Assembly (NCBI RefSeq): GCF_018603905.1
Contig: NZ_JAHFZZ010000003.1
Span: 1 to 64,000, forward strand
Origin: Nonomuraea sp. NEAU-A123
Lineage (GTDB): Bacteria > Actinomycetota > Actinomycetes > Streptosporangiales > Streptosporangiaceae
DNA: 64,000 bases
Reading direction: 5' to 3'
Positions 6,826 through 15,177 of this stretch are shown here, in pieces. A model generated the notes under the pieces. It was not told where the DNA came from, searched no databases, and was given only the letters and a program-made list of their open reading frames with translations. A program made the translations under genes and the position numbers. The first letter of the stretch is position 1. The number at the start of each line of letters is the position of its first letter.

Positions 6826-8232
6826 ATGACCCAATCCGCTCCCGTTGCTCCCCCTGTGCCGGTTCAACAGCCGGACAAGAGCAAGGCCAGCGGGCTGCTC
6901 CTGGCGGTCATCCTCGTGGGGCAGTTCCTGGCCATCCTGAACGTCAACATCGTCAACGTGGCCACCCCGACCATCGAGGCCGATCTGCACTCATCCGGTG
7001 CCGGGCTGCAGATGATCGTCGCCGGTTACACCATTGTCTACGCCGTCCTGTTGATCACCGGTGCCAGGCTGGGCGACCTGTTCGGCTATCGCCGGGCCTT
7101 TCTCATCGGGCTCGCCTTTTTCACGCTCACCACGCTGGGGGCGGGGCTCGCGCCCACGACCGGCACGCTGGTCGCCGCCCGGCTCGCCCAGGGCGCCGGA
7201 GCCGCGCTGATGATGCCCCAGGTCATGACGCTGATCCAGCACAACTACCAGGGCGCGGCCAGGGGCCGGGCGCTGGGCTTGTGGTCCGCGGTGGTGAGCG
7301 GCGGCATCGTGGTCGGCCAGGCGCTCGGCGGGATCCTGCTCGGGCTCGGCGCCGGCTGGCGGATCGTCTTCCTCGTCCTGGTGCCGATCGGCGTCTTGCT
7401 GTTGATCGCGGGCCTGCGCGTGCTCCCCGCCGACCAGGGCAGCGGCCAGGGCGGGCTCGACCCGTGGGGTCTGGTGAGCCTGTCGGCCGCCGTGTTGCTG
7501 TTCGTGGTCCCGCTCGTGCTCGGCAGGGACCTCGGCTGGCCGTTGTGGGGCTGGGCTTCCATGGCGCTGAGCGTGGTGCTCTTCGTGGTGTTCGTCCGCG
7601 TTGAGCGATGGGTGACGAACCGCGGCGGGCGCCCGCTGGTGAACGCGCGCGTGCTGCGCGCGCCCGGCATGCGGCCGGGGCTCGCCGTGCTGCTGCTCGG
7701 GCCGGCGACCTGGGGCGCGTTCCTGTTCACCTCGGCGCTGCACCTGCAGGGCGACCTGAACCTGTCGCCGCTGGCCTCGGGCATGATGCTGGTGCCGTGC
7801 GCGCTGGCGTTCGCGCTCGTGGGGCTCGGCTGGCCGCTGCTGCCGCCCCGCCGTCAGCGCTCGTTCGTGCCCTTCGGTTACGTGGTGGCCGCACCCGCCT
7901 ACGTGGGTCTCGGGCTGGCCGCTGGAGGCGGTGTGGCGTACGCGGTCATGAGCGCGCTCATCGGCGCCGGGCTCGGCGTGCAGGTCGCGGTGACCAACCT
8001 GGCCACCACCCACGTCGACGACGTCTACGCCGCGGACGCGAGCGGGGCGCTCCTCACCGTGATGCAGCTCGGCCAGGTGATCGGGGTCTCGACGGTGGGC
8101 ACGCTGTTCATCTCCCTGAGCCAGGGCGGCGGCACCGGGTCCGCCTCGATGGTGACCGCCGTGGCGCTCGCGGGGCTGGCCGTACTGGCCGGGTTGAGCT
8201 CGATCTTCCTGGTACGACGCGGCACGAGCTGA
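6826..8232 (+). CDS. MFS drug exporter (DHA2 / EmrB-QacA type)
   Basis: A 468-residue integral membrane protein with about 13-14 hydrophobic segments beginning at LLLAVILVGQFLAILNVNIVNVATPTI, the N-terminal signature of the DHA2 group of proton-driven drug exporters. Other hallmarks are GARLGDLFGYRR (the loop 2-3 motif A) and GALLTVMQLGQVIGVSTVGTLF near the end. The substrate is unknown. It is divergent from the MmyB-type XRE regulator, an arrangement typical of substrate-induced efflux. The stop codon overlaps the first GAAGTATTC element of the catalase leader. Confidence 0.92.
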   Translation: MTQSAPVAPPVPVQQPDKSKASGLLLAVILVGQFLAILNVNIVNVATPTIEADLHSSGAGLQMIVAGYTIVYAVLLITGARLGDLFGYRRAFLIGLAFFTLTTLGAGLAPTTGTLVAARLAQGAGAALMMPQVMTLIQHNYQGAARGRALGLWSAVVSGGIVVGQALGGILLGLGAGWRIVFLVLVPIGVLLLIAGLRVLPADQGSGQGGLDPWGLVSLSAAVLLFVVPLVLGRDLGWPLWGWASMALSVVLFVVFVRVERWVTNRGGRPLVNARVLRAPGMRPGLAVLLLGPATWGAFLFTSALHLQGDLNLSPLASGMMLVPCALAFALVGLGWPLLPPRRQRSFVPFGYVVAAPAYVGLGLAAGGGVAYAVMSALIGAGLGVQVAVTNLATTHVDDVYAADASGALLTVMQLGQVIGVSTVGTLFISLSQGGGTGSASMVTAVALAGLAVLAGLSSIFLVRRGTS

Positions 8233-8257
8233 AGTATTCCTTTACTTGAATTATTCA
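8231..8257. promoter_or_regulatory. Paired GAAnTATTC elements upstream of catalase
   Basis: GAAGTATTC (8231-8239) and GAATTATTC (8248-8256) are near-identical 9-mers 17 bases apart; the second is the core of a perfect palindrome TGAAT-T-ATTCA (8247-8257). They lie in an AT-rich island ahead of the catalase gene. By analogy with Fur/PerR-type control of catalases these are candidate peroxide-sensor sites, although no fur gene is adjacent. Confidence 0.55.
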
Positions 8258-8378
8258 TGTTTACCGCATAGCTGTCCGGATATGGGGGTCTATGACCTAC
8301 TTCCGGGGGACCGCCGCCCACGTGGCGAACTGAGGCGTCTGCCCGAGCTGTCAACGATGATCGCGAAGGATCGCGCTT

Positions 8379-9824
8379 ATGACGAACAGGCCTATCACCA
8401 CCGACGATGCGGGCATTCCCGCGCCGAGTGACGAGCACTCGCTCTCCGTCGGCCCGAACGGCCCTCTTCTTATGCAGGATCACTACCTGATCCAGAAGAT
8501 GGCGCACTTCAACCGGGAACGTGTTCCCGAGCGCGTCGTGCACGCCAAAGGCGGCGGCGCCCATGGCTTCCTGCGGATCACCGAGGACGTCAGCCAGTTC
8601 ACCAAGGCCGGCCTCTTCCAGAAGGGCAAGGAGACCCCGCTCTTCCTGCGCTTCTCGACCGTCGCCGGCGAGCTCGGCAGCCCCGACACCGCTCGCGACC
8701 CGCGCGGGTTCGCGATCAAGTTCTACACCGAAGAGGGCAACTACGACCTCGTCGGCAACAACACGCCGATCTTCTTCATCCGGGACCCGCAGAAGTTCTC
8801 CGACTTCATCCACAGCCAGAAGCGCCGGGCCGACAACCACCTGCGTGACAACAACATGCAGTGGGACTTCTGGACCCTGTCGCCGGAGTCGGCGCACCAG
8901 GTCACCTTCCTGATGACCGACCGCGGCATCCCCGCCTCGTGGCGGCACATGCACGGCTTCGGCTCGCACACCTTCCTCTGGTACAACGCCGGGGGCGAGA
9001 AGTTCTGGGTGAAGTACCACTTCAGGACCGAGCAGGGCATCAAGAACTACACCGGCGCCGAAGGCGCCGCGCTGCTCGTCGACCCCGACCACCACATCCG
9101 CGACCTGCACACGGCCATCGCGGCGGGCGACCACCCGTCGTGGCGGGTGAACGTCCAGATCATGCCGTTCGAGGCCGCGGCCGACTACCGGTTCAACCCG
9201 TTCGACCTGACCAAGGTGTGGCCGCACAGCGACTACCCCGAGATCACGATCGGCACGTTCACCCTGAACCGCAACCCGGCCAACTACTTCGCCGAGGTGG
9301 AGCAGGCCGGCTTCGAGCCGTCGAACCTGGTGCCCGGCATCGACACGTCGCCGGACAAGATGCTGCAGGGCCGGCTGTTCTCCTACCCCGACACGCACCG
9401 CTACCGGATCGGCCCCAACTACCTGCAGTTGCCGATCAACCAGCCCCGGGCCGCGGTCAACTCCTACAACTTCGACGGTCCGATGACCTTCAGGAACCAG
9501 CAGGACCCGGTGTACGCGCCCAACAGCGTCAACGGCCCGGCGGCGGACCCGTCGCGGTACGAGGGCGAGAACTACCAGGTGGCGGGCGAGATCGTCCGTT
9601 CGGCGTACACCAAGCACGCCGAGGACGACGACTACGTCCAGCCGCGCGCCCTCTGGGAGAACGTGCTGTCCGAGACGGACCGCGAGCACCTGGTGAGCAA
9701 CATCGTCGGCCACGCCTCGGCCCCCGAGGTCACCTCGGACATGAAGCGGCGGGTCGTGGAGTACTGGAGCAACATCCACAAGGACCTCGGCCAGGGCGTC
9801 GCCCGCGGCCTCGATCTCGCCTGA
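8379..9824 (+). CDS. Monofunctional haem catalase
   Basis: A 481-residue small-subunit catalase that splits hydrogen peroxide into water and oxygen in the cytoplasm. Catalytic His55 lies in RVVHAKGGGAHG, distal Asn128 in VGNNTPIFF, and the proximal haem ligand Tyr336 in RLFSYPDTHRYRIG. Length and motifs are complete. GAAGGA about eight bases before the ATG sets the start. No regulator gene adjoins, but the upstream paired GAAnTATTC sites suggest peroxide control. A 13-bp stop-codon repeat and a strong hairpin terminator follow. Confidence 0.97.
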   Translation: MTNRPITTDDAGIPAPSDEHSLSVGPNGPLLMQDHYLIQKMAHFNRERVPERVVHAKGGGAHGFLRITEDVSQFTKAGLFQKGKETPLFLRFSTVAGELGSPDTARDPRGFAIKFYTEEGNYDLVGNNTPIFFIRDPQKFSDFIHSQKRRADNHLRDNNMQWDFWTLSPESAHQVTFLMTDRGIPASWRHMHGFGSHTFLWYNAGGEKFWVKYHFRTEQGIKNYTGAEGAALLVDPDHHIRDLHTAIAAGDHPSWRVNVQIMPFEAAADYRFNPFDLTKVWPHSDYPEITIGTFTLNRNPANYFAEVEQAGFEPSNLVPGIDTSPDKMLQGRLFSYPDTHRYRIGPNYLQLPINQPRAAVNSYNFDGPMTFRNQQDPVYAPNSVNGPAADPSRYEGENYQVAGEIVRSAYTKHAEDDDYVQPRALWENVLSETDREHLVSNIVGHASAPEVTSDMKRRVVEYWSNIHKDLGQGVARGLDLA

Positions 9825-9827
9825 CAC

Positions 9828-9866
9828 CGAGCATTGACGTCGAGCACTGACGTCGAGCACTGACGT
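9828..9866. repeat. Three 13-bp tandem repeats phased with the catalase stop codon
   Basis: CGAGCATTGACGT (9828-9840) is followed by two copies of CGAGCACTGACGT (9841-9853, 9854-9866). TGA triplets therefore recur at 9822 (the real stop), 9835, 9848, 9861 and, one base short of phase, 9873. Confidence 0.9.
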
Positions 9867-9872
9867 CGACAC

Positions 9873-9912
9873 TGAAACGGCTCGCGTCCCTATGAGGGCG
9901 CGAGCCGTTTCA
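9873..9912 (+). terminator. Strong hairpin terminator after catalase
   Basis: TGAAACGGCTCGCG (9873-9886) pairs perfectly with CGCGAGCCGTTTCA (9899-9912), and CCCT/AGGG extend the stem inside to a 3-base ATG loop with one bulged T. It is an 18-bp hairpin 49 bases after the catalase stop. Confidence 0.92.
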
Positions 9913-10104
9913 CGTGGAGCCTGTTGGGGGGCGGTCCAAGTGGAGCAGAGGGCTCTTCGTGCTGGAGTCGTCATACCGTACTCCGCGAAGGAGGCTGATC
10001 CTCTGCGTCGAACCAGGTGAGTCGCTAGTTGATCTCCAACGCACTTCAGGCCAAGATATGGGGATCTTCGGTTCTCGCGAAAGATGACGAGCTGGAGTCG
10101 CGGC

Positions 10105-10143
10105 GGCCCTGATGGTGTTGTGGTAGCAACCTGCCAGGGCCGT
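10105..10143. terminator. Hairpin at the end of the DUF397 gene
   Basis: CGGCCCTG (10105-10112) and CAGGGCCG (10136-10143) pair perfectly and flank a 23-base loop. It lies just beyond the stop of the leftward DUF397 gene. The rest of 9913-10104 contains no gene that I can support. Confidence 0.5.
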
Positions 10144-10146
10144 TAT

Positions 10147-10374
10147 TCATGACGCGGTAGCGGCAAGCGAGGTCAGGTCGAACTCGCCATCACGGACCCC
10201 GGCCGTGAAGGCAGCCCACTCACTCGGGGTGAAGACCAGGACAGGACCGTCCTGCGCCTTGCTGTCCCTGAGCGCCACGTTGCCATCCGCGAGGCTGGCG
10301 ACCTCGACGCAAGCCGATGCGCCGTTGCAGAACCGGCTCTTCCGCCATGCCGCCACTGAGGTGTCGGTGTACAT
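10147..10374 (-). CDS. DUF397 protein
   Basis: A 75-residue protein of the DUF397 family, recognised by WRKSRFCNGASACVEVA near the start and the later LRDSKAQDGPVLVFTPSEWAAFTAGVRDGEFD. In actinomycetes such proteins almost always sit behind an XRE/DUF5753 regulator and the pair is treated as a regulator-antagonist or toxin-antitoxin-like unit; some members (for example near the bldB/abaA-type genes) affect development. GGGGAGAAA precedes the ATG. It lies 54 bases after the XRE gene ending at 10429, presumably co-transcribed. Confidence 0.92.
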   Translation of the reverse strand: MYTDTSVAAWRKSRFCNGASACVEVASLADGNVALRDSKAQDGPVLVFTPSEWAAFTAGVRDGEFDLTSLAATAS

Positions 10375-10428
10375 TTTCTCCCCAAACGGGCGAAAGGGGC
10401 TCCATTGCCCCTTTATGTGACTTCGTCT

Positions 10429-11292
10429 CTAACGTCGCCACAACATGGCCTTGCGCTGGATGAGCACGCGAGACTCGTCCTCGTCCAGCGCCTCTGACCT
10501 GATGTGGTCGAAGGCTGTCTCGTATCCAGCCACCAGTCCGAGGTCTTCGACGAATTGAGCGTTGTACAGCTGCTCAAGGTATACAACATCATCGAATTCC
10601 GGGAACTTGAGGTGGATGAAGGCGCCGGTGTTGACCGGGTGGAGCGATTCCAGGGTCAGCACGCGGACACTGATGTGCGGCGTCAGGGAGATCTCCAGGA
10701 GATGATCCATCTGCTCGCGCATCACTGAGGGCTCGCCGAAACGGCGCATCAAGACCGCTTCATCCAGCACAACGTTGAGCATGGATGGCTCGGGTCGACG
10801 AAGGACGCGCCGCTGCCTGTCGAGGCGCGCCTCGACCCGGCTCCGGACACCGCTGTGCGTGATGCGCGCGATGCCACGGGTGGCCAGAATGACCTCCCGC
10901 GCGTAGTCCTCAGTCTGCAGGAGGCCCGGCACGACCTGGGGTTCCCAGCTCCGCTGAAACGTGGCCTCCGCCTCCAGCCCGAGGAGTCTTGTGTACTCCC
11001 CCGGCAGAGCGTCTTCATAATCTTCCCACCAGCCACGCTGATCCGCATCACGCAACAAGCCAAAGAGTTCTTCGAGCTTGTCGTCATCCGCCTTGTACAG
11101 CTTGCCCATTGCCTTGATGTCCTCGGCACTTGGCATGGTCTTGGCTGCTTCGATCCGGCTGACCTTGCTGGGACTCCAGCCCAGCTCCCTAGCCGCCTTG
11201 GCCCCCGTCAGCTTTTTGCGTTCGCGTAGGAGGCGCAGCTCCTGGCCGAGCATCAGCCTGCGAACAGTCGGACTGCCCTGCTGCGATGGCAC
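10429..11292 (-). CDS. XRE regulator with DUF5753 domain
   Basis: A 287-residue protein: an N-terminal XRE helix-turn-helix (about residues 14-70, LGQELRLLRERKKLTGAKAA and WSPSKVSRIEAAK) and a C-terminal DUF5753 domain (YTRLLGLEAEATFQRSWEPQVVPGLLQTEDYAREVI, later ISVRVLTLESLHP and FDHIRSEAL). The start is a GTG at 11292 with GAGGAG upstream. It is the partner of the DUF397 gene that follows. The upstream region bears two TGCAASTTGCA palindromes that are candidate binding sites. It probably acts as a DNA-binding repressor held or released by DUF397. Confidence 0.93.
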   Translation of the reverse strand: MPSQQGSPTVRRLMLGQELRLLRERKKLTGAKAARELGWSPSKVSRIEAAKTMPSAEDIKAMGKLYKADDDKLEELFGLLRDADQRGWWEDYEDALPGEYTRLLGLEAEATFQRSWEPQVVPGLLQTEDYAREVILATRGIARITHSGVRSRVEARLDRQRRVLRRPEPSMLNVVLDEAVLMRRFGEPSVMREQMDHLLEISLTPHISVRVLTLESLHPVNTGAFIHLKFPEFDDVVYLEQLYNAQFVEDLGLVAGYETAFDHIRSEALDEDESRVLIQRKAMLWRR

Positions 11293-11987
11293 CGTCCACT
11301 CTCCTCGTCGGGAATGAAGGTGTAGCGGGAAAGGACCGTTTGGAGCCCGGCTTTCTGGGCCGCTCGCTCAATCTTACACTGCAACTTGCATGTGTAGTGC
11401 CACTAAGGCTTGCCATAAGGCTTTCACGGGGAGAGCGTAGGGGGCAAGAGGGGCCTCATCTGGGGTGGGATACAAGCGACAGTTCCCCCTTACCCACTCC
11501 GACACCAGGCACCTCCGACAGTTCTCGTGCAAGTTGCATCCACAGATGCATAGCAAAGCCGCAAGCAAGGACCGAAGAAAACAAAATCTTCTCTTGCTGA
11601 ACGTATTGCACCAGGCGGGTCCGGGAGAGACGATCGAGCTCTGGAAGGTTGCCGACGGATGGGAGGCCGAGATGACGACACGGCCGAACACACCGGGCCT
11701 ACCGCTCTTCATCGCTGGCGGCCACGCGGGCCGCACCACCGGCAACGTCGCCGTCCCGGATCTGAATCTCTGCCCCAGGGAGGCCGCTTGCCGGAAGGAC
11801 CCCGCATTCATCTGATCGACCGCCGCAAATGTCGCTCATTCGAGCACGGAGAACCACAGAGAAGCCGGACCCAGGCTGACCACCTCATTGCCGCTCAAAA
11901 GGGCTGCCACCCTGCGGCGACACCGGTCATCAGCCTGCGATCCGGCGCAAGAACCCACCTCGAGTAATGCCGCGAAAGAGGTGTTCT
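11293..11987. other. 695-base region without a confident gene
   Basis: GC content is visibly lower than in the neighbouring genes. The region carries the two palindromes described separately. A rightward frame from an ATG at 11546 to 11815 (about 89 residues, containing LLLLNVLHQAGPGETIELWKVADGWEAE) could be a short gene but has no clear ribosome-binding site and no family I know. Frames on the other strand look accidental. The area may be the eroded edge of an integrated element. Confidence 0.4.
11380..11538. promoter_or_regulatory. Two TGCAA-S-TTGCA palindromes
   Basis: TGCAACTTGCA (11380-11390) and TGCAAGTTGCA (11528-11538) are perfect palindromes around one central base, identical except for that base. 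The first lies about 88 bases upstream of the XRE gene; the second is nearer the rightward small genes. They are likely operator half-pairs for one regulator, the XRE/DUF5753 protein being the obvious candidate. Confidence 0.6.
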
Positions 11988-12203
11988 ATGTACTCACAAG
12001 GTACCAAGGGACTCAGCCGAATCAAGACCCGGATCCAGGAACTCATCGCTTGGGCGGATCGAGAGATCTGCATGGAGCCGGATGAGTTCGCCTTCCGGCG
12101 AGGCTGGACCGTCGCGAGGACCGGATTCGGGGCACGTCGCTACCGCGACCCCCGGTTCGACCAGCTCAAGGTTCCCTCCCGCATCGTCGAGGAGGTGTCC
12201 TGA
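11988..12203 (+). CDS. Small hypothetical protein, possible integrative-element relic
   Basis: The ATG at 11988 has AGAGGTG seven bases upstream and is preferred to the ATG at 11967. The 71-residue protein begins MYSQGTKGLSRIKTRIQELIAWADREI, is basic and helical, and ends one base before the ATG of the next gene, so the two are coupled. I do not recognise a domain. Similar short genes stand before the FtsK/TraB-type genes of actinomycete integrative elements, which is the reason for suspecting a relic; no integrase, excisionase or Rep gene is present here. Confidence 0.6.
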   Translation: MYSQGTKGLSRIKTRIQELIAWADREICMEPDEFAFRRGWTVARTGFGARRYRDPRFDQLKVPSRIVEEVS

Positions 12204-12204
12204 G

Positions 12205-12846
12205 ATGTCGAGGAACCCCCGTAACCAGATCTACCCGGCCAACGAGGACCTGCCGGCCGCCGGTTCCGGACTGCTCGCCAGGCTGTGGCGGATCCGCACC
12301 GAGCTGCTGCTGATCGGGGCGCTCAGCCTGTTCGTGCTGACGCTGCTGGGCGCCACCCAGCAGGGCCGGTGGTGGCCGTTCATCATGCTGACCAGCGCGG
12401 TCTCGGTGCCGGCGGTGACCAGGACCGGCCGCAACTGGGTGGCGGCGCACTTCTGGTGCGTGGCGACCAGGCACCGGCTGCAGAAGACCTGCCTGGAGAC
12501 CACGATGCACACCCGCGCGGGCAGGATCCCGCTGGTGTTGTGGATCACCCCCACGCGCACGGGTGAGAAGGCCCTCGTCATGACCCGGGCGGGCATCTCC
12601 GCCGCGGAGTTCGAGGCTTACGCCGAGGAGATCGCGGCGGCGTGCTGGGCCAGGAGCGCCAACGTCTACCGGCACCGCAAATGGGCGCACCTGCTGATCG
12701 TTGAGGTCGTCCGGCGTGACGAACTGCCCGGCGCGGCCTCCCCCGGGCTCGCCCGGCTCTACGGCCATGCCTGGGTCTCCTTGCGCACCGACCTTGAGGA
12801 GCCCCCTGATCTGGCCAGGCCGCTCGCGCTGCCGCAGGTCGGCTGA
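12205..12846 (+). CDS. Two-TM hypothetical membrane protein, possible conjugation accessory
   Basis: The ATG at 12205 follows GGAGGTG and sits one base after the upstream stop. The 213-residue protein has two adjacent hydrophobic stretches at about residues 33-50 (LLLIGALSLFVLTLLG) and 56-73 (WWPFIMLTSAVSVPAV), then a cytoplasmic domain of about 130 residues with several Trp and Arg residues (RTGRNWVAAHFWCVATRHRLQ). This layout resembles membrane proteins of actinomycete conjugative elements encoded beside TraB-type translocases, but I cannot name the family. A good terminator follows, so the pair forms a complete small operon. Confidence 0.65.
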   Translation: MSRNPRNQIYPANEDLPAAGSGLLARLWRIRTELLLIGALSLFVLTLLGATQQGRWWPFIMLTSAVSVPAVTRTGRNWVAAHFWCVATRHRLQKTCLETTMHTRAGRIPLVLWITPTRTGEKALVMTRAGISAAEFEAYAEEIAAACWARSANVYRHRKWAHLLIVEVVRRDELPGAASPGLARLYGHAWVSLRTDLEEPPDLARPLALPQVG

Positions 12847-12898
12847 CGGCCTGCCGATGACCTGGGGGGCGCCTCGGGCCTGAGGTGCTCTCCAGTGC

Positions 12899-12930
12899 AA
12901 GCCCCGGAGACCGCGGGGGCTCCGGGGCTT
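12899..12930 (+). terminator. Hairpin terminator
   Basis: AAGCCCCGGAG (12899-12909) and CTCCGGGGCTT (12920-12930) form a perfect 11-bp stem with a 10-base loop, 53 bases after the stop at 12846. It insulates the molybdopterin oxidoreductase gene. Confidence 0.9.
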
Positions 12931-12986
12931 CCCCACGCGTGTCGTACGAGCCAAGATGAGTTCAACTGACGAACTCAGGAGTCGTG

Positions 12987-15176
12987 ATGACGTCGACCGT
13001 TCACCGGACCTGTCCCCTGTGCGAGGCCGTCTGCGGCCTGACACTCACCCTCGACGAGGGCGGGCACGTGACGAGCGTGCGGGGCGACAAGGACGACCCG
13101 TTCAGCAAGGGCTTCATCTGCCCCAAGGGCGCCAGTCTGGGCCGCCTGGACGAGGACCCCGACCGGCTGCGCAAGCCGCTGATCAGGGAGGGCGAGCTCT
13201 GGCGCGAGGTCGGCTGGGACGAGGCGTTCGCCGCCGTCAAGCAGGGCCTCGACCAGGTCACGGAGCGGCACGGCCGCCAGTCGGTCGGCGTTTATCTCGG
13301 CAACCCGAACGTGCACAACATGGCGGGCCAGCTCTACGGCACGCCGCTGCTCAAGTCCCTCGGCACCCGCAACATCTTCTCGGCCAGCACCGCCGACCAG
13401 ATGCCCAAGCACGTGGCCAGCGGGCTGATGTTCGGCCATCCGCTCGCCGTCCCGGTGCCGGACCTCGACAGGACCGACTACCTGCTCATGCTGGGCGCCA
13501 ACCCGCTGGAGTCCAACGGCTCGCTGTGCACCGCGCCCGACTTCCCCGGCAGGCTCAAGGCGCTGCGCGCTCGCGGCGGCCGCCTGGTCGTGGTCGATCC
13601 GCGCCGCACCAGGACCGCCGGCCTGGCCGACGAGCACGTGTTCGTCCGGCCGGGCACCGACGCCTACCTGCTCTTCGGCATCGCGCACACGCTCTTCGCC
13701 GAAGACCTGACCACGGTGTCGCACGAGGTCAACGGCCTGGACGAGGTACGCGAGGCGGCCAAGCACTTCCCGCCCGACGTGGTGTCCCGCCGCACGGGCG
13801 TGCCCGCCGAGGTGATCGTCCGGCTGGCCAGGGAGCTGGCGGCGGCCAGGACGGCGGCCGTCTACGCCAGGATCGGCACCTGTACGGCCGAGTTCGGCAC
13901 GCTGGCCCAGTGGCTGGTGGACGTGCTCAACGTGCTCACCGGCAACCTCGACCGGCCCGGCGGCGCCATGTTCGCCAAACCCGCCACCGAGTTCGGCCTG
14001 GCCCGCAGGCCGTACACACTGGGCCGGTGGAAGAGCCGCGTCAGGAGCCTGCCCGAGGCGAACGGCGAGCTGCCGGTCGCCACGCTCGCCGACGAGATCG
14101 AGACGCCCGGTGACGGGCAGATCCGGTTCCTGGTCACCGTGGCGGGCAATCCGGTGCTCTCGGCGCCGCACGGCGCCCGGCTCGACGCGGCCTTCGGGCG
14201 GCTCGACTTCATGGTCAGCGTCGACCCGTACCTGAACGAGACCACCAAGCACGCGAACGTCATCCTGCCGCCGCCGCGGGCGCTCCAGTCGGGGCACTAC
14301 GACTTCGCCCTGCTCAATTTCGCGGTACGCAACTACACCCGTTACTCGCGTCCGCTGCTGCCGCTGGACGGGCAGCCGTCGGAGGCGCAGATCCTGTCCA
14401 GGCTCACCATGATCGCGTCCGGGCTGGAGGGTGACCTCGACGAGTTCGTCATCGACCAGATGCTGCGCAAGGCCGTCGACCTGCCGGGTTCCGGTGTGGA
14501 GGGGCGGGACGTGGCCGAGCTGCGGGCCGCGCTCGACGGCGATTCGGGGGCCGAGCTCCGGCTCGACCTGATGCTCAAGCTGGGCCCGTACGGCGAGTGG
14601 GCGGGCAAGGGCGACCTGTCGCTGCGCAAGCTGCTCGACAACCCGCACGGACTGGATCTCGGGCCGCTGGAGCCCCGGCTGGCCGAGGTGCTGAAGACCG
14701 CCTCCGGGGTGATCGAGCTCGCGCCGCCGCAGCTCATCGAGGACGTGGAGCGGCTGCGCGCCGGGCTGGAGCAGGAGCCGCCGGAGATCGTGCTGATCGG
14801 GCGGCGCCATCTGCGCTCCAACAACAGCTGGCTGCACAACGTGGGCTCGCTGGTCGGCGGCAGCAACACCTGCACGCTCCAGATCAACCCGGCCGACGTG
14901 GCCAGGCTCGGGCTGGACGGCGAGGCCCTGATCCGCTCGGCCAAGGGAGAGCTCAGAGTGCCGCTCGAACCCACCGACACGATCATGCCGGGCGTGGTCA
15001 GCCTGCCCCACGGCTGGGGACACGCGGGCAGCGCTCAGACGGTCGCCGCCGAGCACGCGGGGGTCAGCGCGAATGAGCTGACCGATGAGTCGGCAATCGA
15101 CGTTCCGTCGGGAAATGCCGTGTTCAATGGGGTTCCCGTAACAATTCTGCCAACCAGTGTGATCACCGCACATTAG
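12987..15176 (+). CDS. Molybdopterin-dependent oxidoreductase with [4Fe-4S] cluster
   Basis: A 729-residue member of the formate dehydrogenase-alpha/BisC/nitrate reductase superfamily. Cys9, Cys12, Cys16 and Cys45 give the C-x2-C-x3-C-x28-C pattern of the N-terminal [4Fe-4S] cluster; later come GANPLESNG and VVDPRRTRTA (cofactor binding), DRPGGAM, and a C-terminal dinucleotide-binding barrel (LQINPADVARLGL, VSLPHGWGH). At the usual metal-ligand position (FSASTADQMPKH, about residue 135) there is neither Cys nor Sec. No Tat signal is present, so it is probably cytoplasmic and uses a soluble partner. AGGAG favours the ATG at 12987 over a GTG three bases earlier. The substrate is unknown. Confidence 0.9.
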   Translation: MTSTVHRTCPLCEAVCGLTLTLDEGGHVTSVRGDKDDPFSKGFICPKGASLGRLDEDPDRLRKPLIREGELWREVGWDEAFAAVKQGLDQVTERHGRQSVGVYLGNPNVHNMAGQLYGTPLLKSLGTRNIFSASTADQMPKHVASGLMFGHPLAVPVPDLDRTDYLLMLGANPLESNGSLCTAPDFPGRLKALRARGGRLVVVDPRRTRTAGLADEHVFVRPGTDAYLLFGIAHTLFAEDLTTVSHEVNGLDEVREAAKHFPPDVVSRRTGVPAEVIVRLARELAAARTAAVYARIGTCTAEFGTLAQWLVDVLNVLTGNLDRPGGAMFAKPATEFGLARRPYTLGRWKSRVRSLPEANGELPVATLADEIETPGDGQIRFLVTVAGNPVLSAPHGARLDAAFGRLDFMVSVDPYLNETTKHANVILPPPRALQSGHYDFALLNFAVRNYTRYSRPLLPLDGQPSEAQILSRLTMIASGLEGDLDEFVIDQMLRKAVDLPGSGVEGRDVAELRAALDGDSGAELRLDLMLKLGPYGEWAGKGDLSLRKLLDNPHGLDLGPLEPRLAEVLKTASGVIELAPPQLIEDVERLRAGLEQEPPEIVLIGRRHLRSNNSWLHNVGSLVGGSNTCTLQINPADVARLGLDGEALIRSAKGELRVPLEPTDTIMPGVVSLPHGWGHAGSAQTVAAEHAGVSANELTDESAIDVPSGNAVFNGVPVTILPTSVITAH

Positions 15177-15177
15177 G

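Noticed and set aside
8025..9974. Long open frame on the opposite strand of the catalase gene
   Set aside because: Rich in Val/Arg/Asp from the mirror of strongly biased codons, without a ribosome site or domain; the catalase on the other strand is certain.
10105..10143. Stem-loop considered as a tRNA or other structured RNA
   Set aside because: Only one hairpin is possible, with no cloverleaf arms or CCA end; better explained as a terminator.
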